Shown piece by piece: positions 1 to 7,365 of a stretch of 59,756 nt of DNA. A model generated the notes under the pieces. That model had not been told where the DNA came from and searched no databases. It saw only the letters and a program-made list of their open reading frames with translations. Within the stretch, counting starts at the first letter, position 1. Every line of letters begins with the position of its first letter. Origin of the DNA: a virus; IMG/VR virus record IMGVR_UViG_3300029787_000037, positions 1-59,756 of that record; one strand, 5' to 3'. Made by a program: the position numbers and the translations under genes.

Positions 1-812
1 CCATGAATGGTGGAGGGGGTGGAGGACTTGCGTGGCTAAACGATTACCCAGTCCAACCTGGGCAAGGATATGTAGTTGTCGTAGGAGCGGGGGGATCAGG
101 GGGCGCATATTCTTCTGGGTCTACTGCTGGAGGAGAAAGTTTCTTTGTATCCACAGTTACATGCAAAGGGTTTGGTGGAAACCCAGGCCGATATAATCAG
201 GACGTTGCTGGAGGTGGGTGGGTTGCCTCAAACTCATACGGCACCTCTGGTGGGGGTACGGGGGGAACCGCTGACATAACAACCTCCTGGTTTTGGGGGC
301 CAGCGGGCGGGGGTGGCGCGGGCGGTTATTCAGGGAATGGAGGGAATGGAAGGCAGTTAGGACAGTCCAGTGGCCCAAGCGTAGGATCAGGAGGAGGTGC
401 TGGAGGAGGATACCCTGGAACAACAGCATTTTCTTATAATGATACAAGAGGTTGGATCACTGGGGGTGGCGGTGGTACGGCGATACATGGAGAGGGAACT
501 TCTGGTGTTGCTGGTGCTGCTAGTCCGTCAAACCCAGGCGGTGGGGAAGGTTCGGCAGATCGACTAAGTAACACTGCACTAGGTCTGTACTCTCAGCACT
601 CGACTTCAGGCGGCTCTGCAACATCATCGGTAAGCTACGATCAGACGGGTGGTGATTTTGGTGGTGGTGGGGGAGGCCGAAGTAGCACCGCCTATGGTGG
701 TTCTGCCGCTTTGCAGAATGGGGGTAAAGGTGTCGTCCGTATAATTTGGGGGCCAGGGAGAGCTTGGCCTAACATCGGTGATCTATCCTATGTAAATGAG
801 AGTTTCAACTAA
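1..812 (+). CDS. Glycine-rich tail adhesin, C-terminal part (gene continues from the window end)
   Basis: This is the C-terminal 270 or so residues of a protein that begins at 59413 and crosses the linearisation point, about 351 residues in all. It is dominated by polyglycine runs separated by short Ser/Thr/aromatic stretches. The upstream part has the pattern of glycine-rich phage tail domains, 'TWVAPSGVTSIGVLTIGGG'. Similar polyglycine sandwiches form the receptor-binding tip of the S16 gp38 adhesin, so a distal tail adhesin role is inferred. Its stop shares one base with the next start (TAATG), indicating coupling with the following tail protein. An ATG at 3 would give a 269-residue ORF, but the frame is open across the junction, so that start is an artefact. 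Confidence 0.75.
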   Translation, partial: MNGGGGGGLAWLNDYPVQPGQGYVVVVGAGGSGGAYSSGSTAGGESFFVSTVTCKGFGGNPGRYNQDVAGGGWVASNSYGTSGGGTGGTADITTSWFWGPAGGGGAGGYSGNGGNGRQLGQSSGPSVGSGGGAGGGYPGTTAFSYNDTRGWITGGGGGTAIHGEGTSGVAGAASPSNPGGGEGSADRLSNTALGLYSQHSTSGGSATSSVSYDQTGGDFGGGGGGRSSTAYGGSAALQNGGKGVVRIIWGPGRAWPNIGDLSYVNESFN

Positions 813-2125
813 TGCGAAGGAACTCTGGTTACATCACACAAACGAGACACACAATTACTGACGCTGAAGCGGGGGGCGTGTATGACTTACACGACCAAGG
901 TCAGCAGAGAGTTCAAGATGCTTGGCCCCCTACATTGAGATTTACAGATTGTCAGGCGTCAACACTCTCTGCCACTGAGGGTACGGCGATGAATGTCACT
1001 ACTACAGTTACAGGAGGGATAGACGGAAACACGATACCTTACCGTGTGATAACGGTAAGTGGCACAACGATGGTAGATGCAGATTTCTCTGGGATTGTTG
1101 TCTCGGGAGGTACAGGAACCATTAGTAATAACGGAACACAGATGGTGCTTTCATTCTCACCCGTTTCTGGGGATGGGGTAGAGAACAACACGTTCCGAAT
1201 AGAAATATTAGACAACGATGGTAATGTGGCGATAAAGGATAATGGATTTCTTTGTCAAACTCCGACAATAACTTTAACAGACGTAGCTGGTTCACCGCAT
1301 CCATCAGGGCAGGGCGGGGATGTGCAGTGGGAACTTTGGGCAGAAGAAGCTCCTTCAACAAGTAACTTTACATCTAGCACCCAGATTAGCACTCCGTGGG
1401 TAAACTCAAGCCCCGCTGTTGATACTTGGATATCTGCAAATGCTGTCACAAGAACCAGTTTCACCAACTCTGCTGGATTAACTAAGTACTATTTAGAGCT
1501 TCCCCCTGACTCAAACTTTACACTGACCAGTAACTCCAGTGACGGTCCATCGATGATATCGAATGGGGGTTATACTTTCTGGCTGAGTTTTATTGCAGAT
1601 ACCACTCAGAATAATTTCACAAGACCGTTCACTTATAGAGGAGTAGCTGACAAAGATGGCACGATCTCTAGCACCACTCCTTCCACTGCATATCAGTATA
1701 CTGCCCCGCTTGTGTTTTCTTGGAAGAACGGGCTTCGGCTACAAATAAGGAGACCTTCCAATACCACTGGTAGTGGAAGGTATCATTATATCAATAATAT
1801 GAATTATGGCTCAACAATATCATTCAACCTCGTACACTCTTTAAATCTATCTGACGGCTCAGGTAACTATTCTTTCTACAGTAAGGATTATAGCAGCGGG
1901 ACGGTACACGATAATTTATCCGTCTCATCTATGAATTGGATCGGCTCGGTTGGTTACGCCATAAAGAACTCTACTAATACGGGGAGACCGTTCTTTGCAG
2001 ATTCTGCTTATTGGTCCGACTGGAACCCATACTTAAAGCTGTGTTCCGCTGGCTGGATAAACCGACAACTTACCTCAGCAGAACGCACTGATCTATTAGA
2101 TGAACTCAAAACAAGGTATACCTGA
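812..2125 (+). CDS. Tail fibre / receptor-binding-like protein
   Basis: A 437-residue Ser/Thr/Asn-rich protein without clear catalytic motifs. The N-terminus (residues 1-45, 'GVYDLHDQGQQ') resembles the collar segment that attaches phage tail proteins to a preceding module. The middle has Ig-like beta-rich sequence, and residues about 215-430 look like a concanavalin/LamG-type beta sandwich ('GGYTFWLSFIAD', 'GLRLQIRRPS', ending in an AERTDLLDEL helix). It is coupled to the glycine-rich adhesin by a TAATG overlap and followed two bases later by a chaperone-like gene. Host-surface binding is inferred from composition and position only. Confidence 0.6.
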   Translation: MRRNSGYITQTRHTITDAEAGGVYDLHDQGQQRVQDAWPPTLRFTDCQASTLSATEGTAMNVTTTVTGGIDGNTIPYRVITVSGTTMVDADFSGIVVSGGTGTISNNGTQMVLSFSPVSGDGVENNTFRIEILDNDGNVAIKDNGFLCQTPTITLTDVAGSPHPSGQGGDVQWELWAEEAPSTSNFTSSTQISTPWVNSSPAVDTWISANAVTRTSFTNSAGLTKYYLELPPDSNFTLTSNSSDGPSMISNGGYTFWLSFIADTTQNNFTRPFTYRGVADKDGTISSTTPSTAYQYTAPLVFSWKNGLRLQIRRPSNTTGSGRYHYINNMNYGSTISFNLVHSLNLSDGSGNYSFYSKDYSSGTVHDNLSVSSMNWIGSVGYAIKNSTNTGRPFFADSAYWSDWNPYLKLCSAGWINRQLTSAERTDLLDELKTRYT

Positions 2126-2127
2126 CC

Positions 2128-2586
2128 ATGACTATGTACTCCCTCAACAAAGCTACCCCCGTAGATACAATGCCAGAGAGGATACGCCTCTCTGACAACT
2201 CAACGCGAACCGACTCAACTACCTTCACCTCGGAAGAATTTACGGATGCTGGGTGGGCAGAAGTAGAAGACAAGCCAAGTGTAAATGAAAAGACCCACAA
2301 AGTTATCTGGAGCGGTGAGGAGTGGCAGACTGTCGCTTTGAGTGTCGATGAGTTACAGACTGTGAAGACCCATACGTTAGATGCTCTGGTTAAACAACGT
2401 GACCAAGAGATCGATGCCTTTGAATGGCGCATCCAGCGGTATCATAGTTTTGCGAGACAGGGGAAAGATCAGATCGATGACATCGCTAAATTAGACAAGT
2501 ACGTGCAAGACCTTCGTGACTGTATAAATAGAGACGACCCTGATGCTACGGTTTTCCCTAGTTGGGAGGTAGGAGAAGAAGTGTAA
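2128..2586 (+). CDS. Putative tail fibre assembly/chaperone-like protein
   Basis: A 152-residue acidic protein directly after two tail genes. The N-terminal half is short beta-strand-like sequence containing 'KTHKVIWSGEEWQ'. The C-terminal half (residues about 75-140) is helical and charged, with 'KQRDQEIDAFEWRIQRYHSFARQG', which is the arrangement seen in many small tail-fibre assembly proteins. No domain is recognised with certainty. It closes the tail gene cluster, and about 150 bases with a GC hairpin separate it from the next cluster. Confidence 0.5.
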   Translation: MTMYSLNKATPVDTMPERIRLSDNSTRTDSTTFTSEEFTDAGWAEVEDKPSVNEKTHKVIWSGEEWQTVALSVDELQTVKTHTLDALVKQRDQEIDAFEWRIQRYHSFARQGKDQIDDIAKLDKYVQDLRDCINRDDPDATVFPSWEVGEEV

Positions 2587-2650
2587 AGGTGTGACCACCG
2601 CTACATACAAACTAGGAAGCATCTGGTATATTACGAGAAGACAGTACCTA

Positions 2651-2682
2651 CAGGCTCTCGCTTTAAAAAGAGCGGGAGTATC
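2651..2682 (+). other. Hairpin in the spacer after the tail cluster
   Basis: The spacer 2587-2739 holds a short stem, CTCTCGCT pairing with AGCGGGAG across an A/T-rich loop. No long T-run follows on the plus strand, so it is a weak terminator candidate or RNA-stabilising stem. Nothing else coding is supported in this spacer. Confidence 0.35.
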
Positions 2683-2739
2683 AAGTGAAAATTTTAAGAG
2701 GCGCAGATGGGAGGTGCGTCAGTCTAGTAGGTAAAGCCT

Positions 2740-3300
2740 ATGGTTGTCGAAGTCATTGCTGGTATTGCCTTGATGAAACAAGGTGTCGGTGCTGTGAAGC
2801 AACTCCTCAACACTGCCGAGGACGTTTCGGAGATCACGCACCATTTAACGGACATTTTGCGTGGGCATGAACAGGTCCAAAAAAAGCTCCATAAAGCGAA
2901 ATCTAAGCCCCTGACCAAGTGGCAGCTTTACTTCAAGCAGACTATTGGTCGGAGCACAGAGGACGAAGCTCACGATAGTCTTGCAGCCATAGCCGCAGAG
3001 GTGATGGAAAAACGGCAAGCTGACCGTGTGCTTCTACAGGTGGAGCGAGCTTGTAACAAACGCTTCCCAGGATCGTGGAAAGAGATCCTAGAGATATACG
3101 AACAGCGGAAGAAAGAAGCGGCAGAGAAAGAGAAAGAGAGACGGATACTAGCGGAAGCCAAGGCGCGGGAAGAGCGAGAGTTCTGGGACCATGTCTACCA
3201 CTGGTTTCTTGAGTTTGGGAAACTCCTCCTCATCGTGATCCTAGTAATCGGGATGGCTTGGTTCATCTGGACAAACCGCTGTACCACGGGGACCTGTTAG
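2740..3300 (+). CDS. Membrane-anchored coiled-coil protein
   Basis: 186 residues. The first 20 are hydrophobic and small-residue rich (VVEVIAGIALMKQG). Residues about 110-150 are a long charged helix rich in Lys/Glu/Arg. Residues about 158-178 are a strong transmembrane segment (LLLIVILVIGMAWFIW) with a short Cys-containing tail. Its stop abuts the ATG of the next gene. It belongs to a run of small membrane proteins that leads to the endolysin, so a role in lysis or envelope interaction is plausible, but no family is recognised. Confidence 0.6.
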   Translation: MVVEVIAGIALMKQGVGAVKQLLNTAEDVSEITHHLTDILRGHEQVQKKLHKAKSKPLTKWQLYFKQTIGRSTEDEAHDSLAAIAAEVMEKRQADRVLLQVERACNKRFPGSWKEILEIYEQRKKEAAEKEKERRILAEAKAREEREFWDHVYHWFLEFGKLLLIVILVIGMAWFIWTNRCTTGTC

Positions 3301-3675
3301 ATGTTTGAAGACCCGAGGTTACTCATGCAGATCGGGACTATAGTGGTAACCTTAGCTGGTGGCTGGGCGATGATAAGGTCCTCCTTGGCTACAGCACAAA
3401 GAGATCTCAGAAACCTTGAAGCCTTGTTTAAAGAAAATATGCAAGAGCTTCATGCCCGTGTTGATACCATAGAACAAGACAAGGGTGTCCTAGTCCGACA
3501 GGCTGAGGTGTTCTCTACGATCCTTAGCCCGAAAGAATTACAAATCGCCCACCGAGAGATGGGAGCCTTATTGAATAGGGTGCATCAATTAGAGCAAACC
3601 GTTAAGGCGCATAAAGATCTGTACGACAAGTCACACAATAACACGCATAAGTATGTGCCACCCCCGAAAGGATAA
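3301..3675 (+). CDS. Small membrane protein with coiled coil (possible inner spanin-like)
   Basis: 124 residues. An N-terminal transmembrane segment (about residues 9-27, 'MQIGTIVVTLAGGWAMI') is followed by a long heptad-like helix (about 30-110) and a Pro-rich tail (VPPPKG). One N-terminal membrane anchor plus a periplasmic coiled coil is the topology of inner-membrane spanins. The amidase and holin genes lie downstream, which supports a lysis role. No outer-membrane lipoprotein partner could be identified, so the spanin reading is tentative. Confidence 0.6.
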   Translation: MFEDPRLLMQIGTIVVTLAGGWAMIRSSLATAQRDLRNLEALFKENMQELHARVDTIEQDKGVLVRQAEVFSTILSPKELQIAHREMGALLNRVHQLEQTVKAHKDLYDKSHNNTHKYVPPPKG

Positions 3676-3680
3676 AGCTG

Positions 3681-3848
3681 ATGAATAAAACAACTGTTGA
3701 TGTCGGCATCGGGGCGGGGGCCATCTCTGTACCAGCGTGGCTCACAACTGCTACCAGTGTTGGCGAGCTAGTCGTCGTCGGACTGGGTATTGGTCTCGTT
3801 TCTATGAGATTAATTATTGCGTGGCGCGAGCTACGCCAATCTAAATAA
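3681..3848 (+). CDS. Small two-segment membrane protein
   Basis: 55 residues with start ATG at 3681, preceded by a purine-rich site. Residues about 8-26 and 28-46 are hydrophobic with Gly, Ala and Val, and the tail 'RELRQSK' is positively charged. That is the size and charge pattern of class II holins, but the same can be said of many phage membrane microproteins. It lies five bases after the preceding gene and before a promoter-like spacer, consistent with the lysis cluster. Confidence 0.5.
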   Translation: MNKTTVDVGIGAGAISVPAWLTTATSVGELVVVGLGIGLVSMRLIIAWRELRQSK

Positions 3849-3852
3849 TTGC

Positions 3853-3899
3853 GGATGTCCAGACAAAACAGTATACTCAGACATAGTTTTTGTCTGGCT
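3853..3899 (+). promoter_or_regulatory. Promoter-like element inside a CCAGACAAAA palindrome
   Basis: A TATACT -10 box (3873-3878) has a TTGCGG at 17-base spacing upstream. The -10 box sits in the loop of an inverted repeat whose arms are CCAGACAAAA and TTTTGTCTGG, followed by a second TTGTCTGG. A promoter enclosed by the palindrome suggests control by the protein that reads this genome-wide motif. The gene at 3914 follows directly. Confidence 0.45.
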
Positions 3900-3913
3900 T
3901 GTCTGGATTTTCG

Positions 3914-4159
3914 ATGTTCAAAACAATCGTAGTTATTTTAGTTTTAGGACAGGGTCATATAACTCTGGACGATAGCCTTGGGCCTTATGACACAAAACAA
4001 GAGTGCTTCATGCGGGGGGCAGAAATGCTTCACTTTGCTACCACTAAGTTGCCAATAATCTGGGCAAACGTGGGATGCGCCGAAAGACTTAAAAAGGATG
4101 GTCAAGACAACAAGGAAGATACAGAGGAGGAGGATAAGGCAAAGAAGGTCGGCGTTTAG
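3914..4159 (+). CDS. Small exported or membrane-anchored protein
   Basis: 81 residues from ATG 3914; the upstream TTG at 3890 lies in a palindromic control element. Residues 1-13 (MFKTIVVILVLGQ) form a short hydrophobic N-terminus, either a signal peptide or an anchor. The middle has two cysteines (ECFMRG and VGCAER) that could form a disulphide outside the cytoplasm, and the last 25 residues are very acidic and basic (KKDGQDNKEDTEEED). It is two bases upstream of the amidase, so likely in the lysis operon; function unknown. Confidence 0.55.
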   Translation: MFKTIVVILVLGQGHITLDDSLGPYDTKQECFMRGAEMLHFATTKLPIIWANVGCAERLKKDGQDNKEDTEEEDKAKKVGV

Positions 4160-4161
4160 GT

Positions 4162-4602
4162 ATGAAGGCTAGATCAGGAACAGAATTGATTGTTGTTCAT
4201 TGCTCGGACACATACGAGACAATGGACATTGACGCTGAGACGATCCGCAAATGGCACGTTGAAGAGCGCGGATGGTCAGACATTGGCTATCATAAAGTTA
4301 TTCAAAGAGATGGTACGGTAGAACAAGGCCGCGCAGATAATGTCAGTGGCGCACACGCTGCTGGCTATAACGGTGTGAGTTATGCCGTATGTCTAGTGGG
4401 CGGTAGAAGCTCTGAAGATGAAGCAGAAGACAACTTCACCGAGCCTCAATGGCAATCCTTGAAAGAAGTATTGGTCGATCTTCGGGAGACTTACCCTGAA
4501 GCCGATATCCTTGGGCATCGTGATCTGGATGGTGTGAATAAGGAATGTCCCGCATTTGATGTGCGAAAGAAGCTGGCCCAATGGGAAGTATCTCGTTGGT
4601 AG
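4162..4602 (+). CDS. N-acetylmuramoyl-L-alanine amidase endolysin (T7 lysozyme-like)
   Basis: A 146-residue Amidase_2 / PGRP-fold enzyme that cleaves the amide bond between MurNAc and the stem peptide to lyse the cell. Visible signatures: 'LIVVHCS' near residue 13 with the first zinc-ligand His, 'WSDIGYH' near 38, 'SGAHAAGYN' near 63, and 'ILGHRDL...ECPAFD' near 117-134 with the second His and the Cys ligand. Length and motif order match T7 gp3.5, which also inhibits its RNA polymerase; no such polymerase exists here. There is no signal peptide, so export would depend on a holin such as the one at 6062. Confidence 0.93.
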   Translation: MKARSGTELIVVHCSDTYETMDIDAETIRKWHVEERGWSDIGYHKVIQRDGTVEQGRADNVSGAHAAGYNGVSYAVCLVGGRSSEDEAEDNFTEPQWQSLKEVLVDLRETYPEADILGHRDLDGVNKECPAFDVRKKLAQWEVSRW

Positions 4603-4637
4603 GAATGTTAGTTATTAGAGCAATGGAAGGAATACCA

Positions 4638-4724
4638 ATGGCCTACGGAAGCAAGATGAAACCAAAGAAGAAAAAGGCCCCAAAGAAGAAGGGGAAGAAA
4701 ATCGGATACAAGAAGGTCTACTGA
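4638..4724 (+). CDS. Tiny lysine-rich basic protein
   Basis: 28 residues starting at ATG 4638, seven bases after an AAGGAA ribosome-binding site. An in-frame ATG at 4623 lacks a good site. After 'MAYGSKMKP' the sequence is mostly Lys with Pro and Gly (KKKKAPKKKGKK), ending 'IGYKKVY'. Such a chain cannot fold alone and should bind nucleic acid or anionic membrane. It lies three bases upstream of a large virion-associated gene, which suggests co-expression with late proteins. A protamine-like or packaged DNA-binding role is inference. Confidence 0.6.
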   Translation: MAYGSKMKPKKKKAPKKKGKKIGYKKVY

Positions 4725-4726
4725 CT

Positions 4727-6058
4727 ATGTGGGATATGATCTCTAAGTTCACGGGAAAGAACTTTGATAATGCTGCTTGGCTTACACAGGGGCTAGTTAA
4801 CTCCGTCTTGCCTGAAGGGCTAGATAAAGACGAGATCACTTGGGAAGATATGAACCCCAAGTCTCAGGCCGCGCTTCAAAAGTTTATTGATGCTAAATAT
4901 GAAGCGGAACCTTGGACGGGGAAGAGAGGTTTCAAGTACGAGGACCTCAATGACTTCTTTAAGTCGAAGAGTATCTTTGAGGGTGGTGATGCCTTCTCTG
5001 ACGTTGGGGCTTTAAAGACCGCTCTAGGTCAATTTGCTGTAGAGCGATTTGATGACGGGGGCTACGAAGTAAGTGACACATACGACTTTAATAAAGGAAG
5101 TAAGTATGGGGACGCCACATGGGGGAACATAGTCAAAAGTTTCGATCCTTCGATGGAAGCACCTGGGGGTTTTAAGGGACGTGCCTACAGAGCTTTAAGA
5201 TTGCTGGGGGAAAACCGTATACCTGTAGGTAGCCCCAACGCTATGTCGGTGCGGATGAGAATTCCAGGGCGCAAACAAGTTGTCGAGCCGATGGCACCAA
5301 CAGTAACAGATGCGACTGGAAACCAGACCGACGATACTTCTATCTTCCAAAAGATATCCAACTTCATAATGCCTGGTGCTCAAGCGGCAGACAGACAAGA
5401 AGTATACAGACAACCCAATGATGTCTTCACTGATGAGCTTCAAAAGAATGGGTGGGAAGGCGCAACAGTATTGTCACCACAAGAAGAAACCGCCTTCAGA
5501 CAGTGGTTTGTCCAATCACCCTTTTATAAAGAGTTTCAGAATGAGCATGGTAGGGTCCCCGATATAGACGATCCTGACTATGATTATCGCGGACTATGGA
5601 AATCCTACGGCGATGATGCTTTTGCCCGTAACTCTGGTGACGGACGATATCATGGTTTCAGTAGAGCTAAGGATGGGAAGTGGTTGAAGAACCCCGCCAA
5701 GCATCCAACCGCATGGAAAGAAGTTGCCATGTCTGCGCTCAATCCAAAGTTCTTAGCGGAGAGATATAACATTGTTGATGATCGTCAGTTGGCTCAAGCC
5801 ATAGATGCCCCGAACTCAGACAGGGCGGCGTGGGCTAAAATCCTACAGCAAAGCCGTGATTGGGAAGCTAATCAGGCAGCGACGACGGTGGCAGCGGAGA
5901 GGTCGCCAGTGTCCCAGACATACGCAGCCCAACCAAACTACGACAAACTCTCCTTTGGTGAAGCCTTCAGACAAGCAATGAAGAACCCAGACGCTGTCGC
6001 TAAAGGCCGCTTCATGTGGCGGGGCAGACCATATGCAACTCAGTATGCAAAGGGGTAG
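4727..6058 (+). CDS. Virion-associated protein (DYDYRG-motif type)
   Basis: 443 residues. The N-terminal half has 'GDATWGNIVKSFDPSMEAPGG' and 'LLGENRIPVGSPNAMSVRMRIPG', soluble and mixed. Residues about 250-330 contain 'LSPQEETAFRQWF', 'HGRVPDIDDPDYDYRGLWKSYG' and 'KHPTAWKEVAM', a pattern that recurs in phage structural proteins of unknown exact role. No enzyme motif is seen. It lies between the lysine-rich peptide and the holin. A minor structural or ejected protein is the best guess. Confidence 0.55.
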   Translation: MWDMISKFTGKNFDNAAWLTQGLVNSVLPEGLDKDEITWEDMNPKSQAALQKFIDAKYEAEPWTGKRGFKYEDLNDFFKSKSIFEGGDAFSDVGALKTALGQFAVERFDDGGYEVSDTYDFNKGSKYGDATWGNIVKSFDPSMEAPGGFKGRAYRALRLLGENRIPVGSPNAMSVRMRIPGRKQVVEPMAPTVTDATGNQTDDTSIFQKISNFIMPGAQAADRQEVYRQPNDVFTDELQKNGWEGATVLSPQEETAFRQWFVQSPFYKEFQNEHGRVPDIDDPDYDYRGLWKSYGDDAFARNSGDGRYHGFSRAKDGKWLKNPAKHPTAWKEVAMSALNPKFLAERYNIVDDRQLAQAIDAPNSDRAAWAKILQQSRDWEANQAATTVAAERSPVSQTYAAQPNYDKLSFGEAFRQAMKNPDAVAKGRFMWRGRPYATQYAKG

Positions 6059-6061
6059 CTA

Positions 6062-6475
6062 ATGTTCGGTTTGGCAGAAAGCGTAGTCGGGGTTGCGGGG
6101 AAGGTCTTAGATAAATTCGTTGAGGACAAGGACCTCAAGACCAAGATCGAAGGCGAATTGAAGGGCCAAATGATCCAGTTGGATTTGGCTCAAGCCCAAG
6201 CAAACGTCGAGGCCGCGAAGCATCCCAGTTTGTTCGTCAGCGGTGCTCGACCAGCTATCCTCTGGATCTGTGCCTTTGGCCTGGGATGGCAGTTTGTCTT
6301 TCAGCCTATCTTTGTCTGGGCAGTAGCTGTGTCTGGAAGTGATCTGGTGATACCCATAATCCCGACTGAGGGCCTGATGTCTTTGACGCTCAGTCTTCTG
6401 GGATTAGGGGCAATGCGATCAGCGGAAAAGTTCAAGGGTAAAGCTAGAGAGAATATGCGATCTACACTGCGATAG
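6062..6475 (+). CDS. Holin, 3TM gene-transfer-agent type
   Basis: A 137-residue membrane protein. An amphipathic N-terminal helix (residues 1-55) is followed by 'HPSLFVSGARPAILWICAFGLG' and hydrophobic segments at about 63-85 and 95-120. The 'ARP..LW' signature just before the first membrane helix is typical of the holin-3TM family described for gene-transfer-agent release. It would permeabilise the inner membrane so that the amidase reaches peptidoglycan. It is the last rightward gene before the convergent leftward genes and overlaps the tail of the small membrane gene at 6462. Confidence 0.8.
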   Translation: MFGLAESVVGVAGKVLDKFVEDKDLKTKIEGELKGQMIQLDLAQAQANVEAAKHPSLFVSGARPAILWICAFGLGWQFVFQPIFVWAVAVSGSDLVIPIIPTEGLMSLTLSLLGLGAMRSAEKFKGKARENMRSTLR

Positions 6476-6692
6476 TGTTATGGCGCATTTTTTCCCTAAC
6501 CCATAGACCAAAGAACAACGCTATAAGGGCTGGCTGGATAATTATGAACAGCCAAATGTTGAGGGCCTCATATGAGATGCCCGTCAGACCACATATGTAA
6601 TACATGATCTTCACACAAGCGACGAAGACTGTGTCCACCATATCCTGTGGGACCCAATCAAATGCCGCCCTTACTCGTTCCTGTAGTGTCAT
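6462..6692 (-). CDS. Small membrane protein downstream of Hsp20
   Basis: 76 residues with two hydrophobic stretches ('VFVACVKIMYYICGLTG' about 23-39 and 'WLFIIIQPALIALFFGLWV' about 47-65) and a basic C-terminus. An AAGGAG site precedes the ATG at 6692. It lies 15 bases after the Hsp20 stop, so the two form a small operon. Its last 14 bases overlap the holin tail-to-tail. The function is not recognised; a second holin or antiholin, or a membrane partner for Hsp20, are possible readings. Confidence 0.6.
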   Translation of the reverse strand: MTLQERVRAAFDWVPQDMVDTVFVACVKIMYYICGLTGISYEALNIWLFIIIQPALIALFFGLWVREKMRHNTIAV

Positions 6693-6706
6693 CTGTCTTA
6701 CTCTCC

Positions 6707-7183
6707 TTAGTTCATCTCAAGGATATCGATCTTACGAGGTTTCTTCTCCTCGGGTACGTGCCGATCTATATCAACCCGTAGCATACCGTTCTTGAAGGTA
6801 CTGCTATTAACCACAACATCGTCAGCTAGCTGAAAGCTCAACGTGAACTTCCGTTCAGCTATACCTTTATGGATGTCATCCCCCAAGTGGGCAGGGTCTA
6901 CATCCGTCATGTCGGTACGCTCTGCATAAGCCTCATTGGTTTTGATGGTGAGGGTGTTATCAGTTTCCTCTACATCAATATCGGCAGAACTAAACCCTGC
7001 TAATGCGACCCTGATCACATATCTATCAGGGTGCGCCTCGCACATCTCGTAATAGGTGATGTTGTAAGCAGGGTACTTGGTTGGCTCTACCATCCGCATG
7101 TTGCGAGATAGCTCATCGAAGATACGATCAAAGCCAATGGAGTAGGGACGGAAGGTGGGTATATTTAAGGATAGAGTATTCAT
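6707..7183 (-). CDS. Small heat-shock protein, Hsp20/IbpA type
   Basis: 158 residues. The short N-terminal arm holds 'SIGFDRIFDEL', typical of IbpA. The alpha-crystallin domain spans about 38-145, with 'DRYVIRVALAGFSSADIDVEE' and 'GIAERKFTLSFQLADDVVV', ending in 'NGMLRVDIDR'. These ATP-independent chaperones hold unfolding proteins, and phage copies are thought to protect host functions or assist virion assembly. An AAGGAG site lies nine bases upstream of the ATG. It may be a lysogeny-expressed or stress gene because it borders attP. Confidence 0.93.
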   Translation of the reverse strand: MNTLSLNIPTFRPYSIGFDRIFDELSRNMRMVEPTKYPAYNITYYEMCEAHPDRYVIRVALAGFSSADIDVEETDNTLTIKTNEAYAERTDMTDVDPAHLGDDIHKGIAERKFTLSFQLADDVVVNSSTFKNGMLRVDIDRHVPEEKKPRKIDILEMN

Positions 7184-7269
7184 GCTGATAAACTCCTTTT
7201 CAGCGAGTTAAATATGTGGTCCCGATTGGCAACCACTACAGATAATATAGTATGAAATGCAGACAAGAA

Positions 7270-7340
7270 CAACGACTGACCCGCTGATTATTTGTCTGGA
7301 CCCGCTGATTATGTGTCTAGTTCCGCTGATTTATGGGAGT
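7270..7340. repeat. CCCGCTGATT direct repeats
   Basis: Three copies of (A)CCCGCTGATT(A), two of them in near-identical units ending in TGTCT and the last reading TTCCGCTGATTTA. They lie at the outer edge of the attP region, between the Hsp20 promoter and the GTATGACC repeats. One more CCCCGCTGATT occurs at 28875. Likely protein-binding sites; the reader is unknown. Confidence 0.5.
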
Positions 7341-7365
7341 AAGTATGATTAAAACATTAGAACAG

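Noticed and set aside
1-100. Physical direct terminal repeats
   Set aside because: The repeat is only 100 bases, lies inside a coding gene and joins it in phase, so assembly overlap of a circular map is the simpler reading.
2685-2870. A Cys-rich 61-residue ORF
   Set aside because: It overlaps the start of the membrane-anchored coiled-coil gene in another frame and has no ribosome-binding site.
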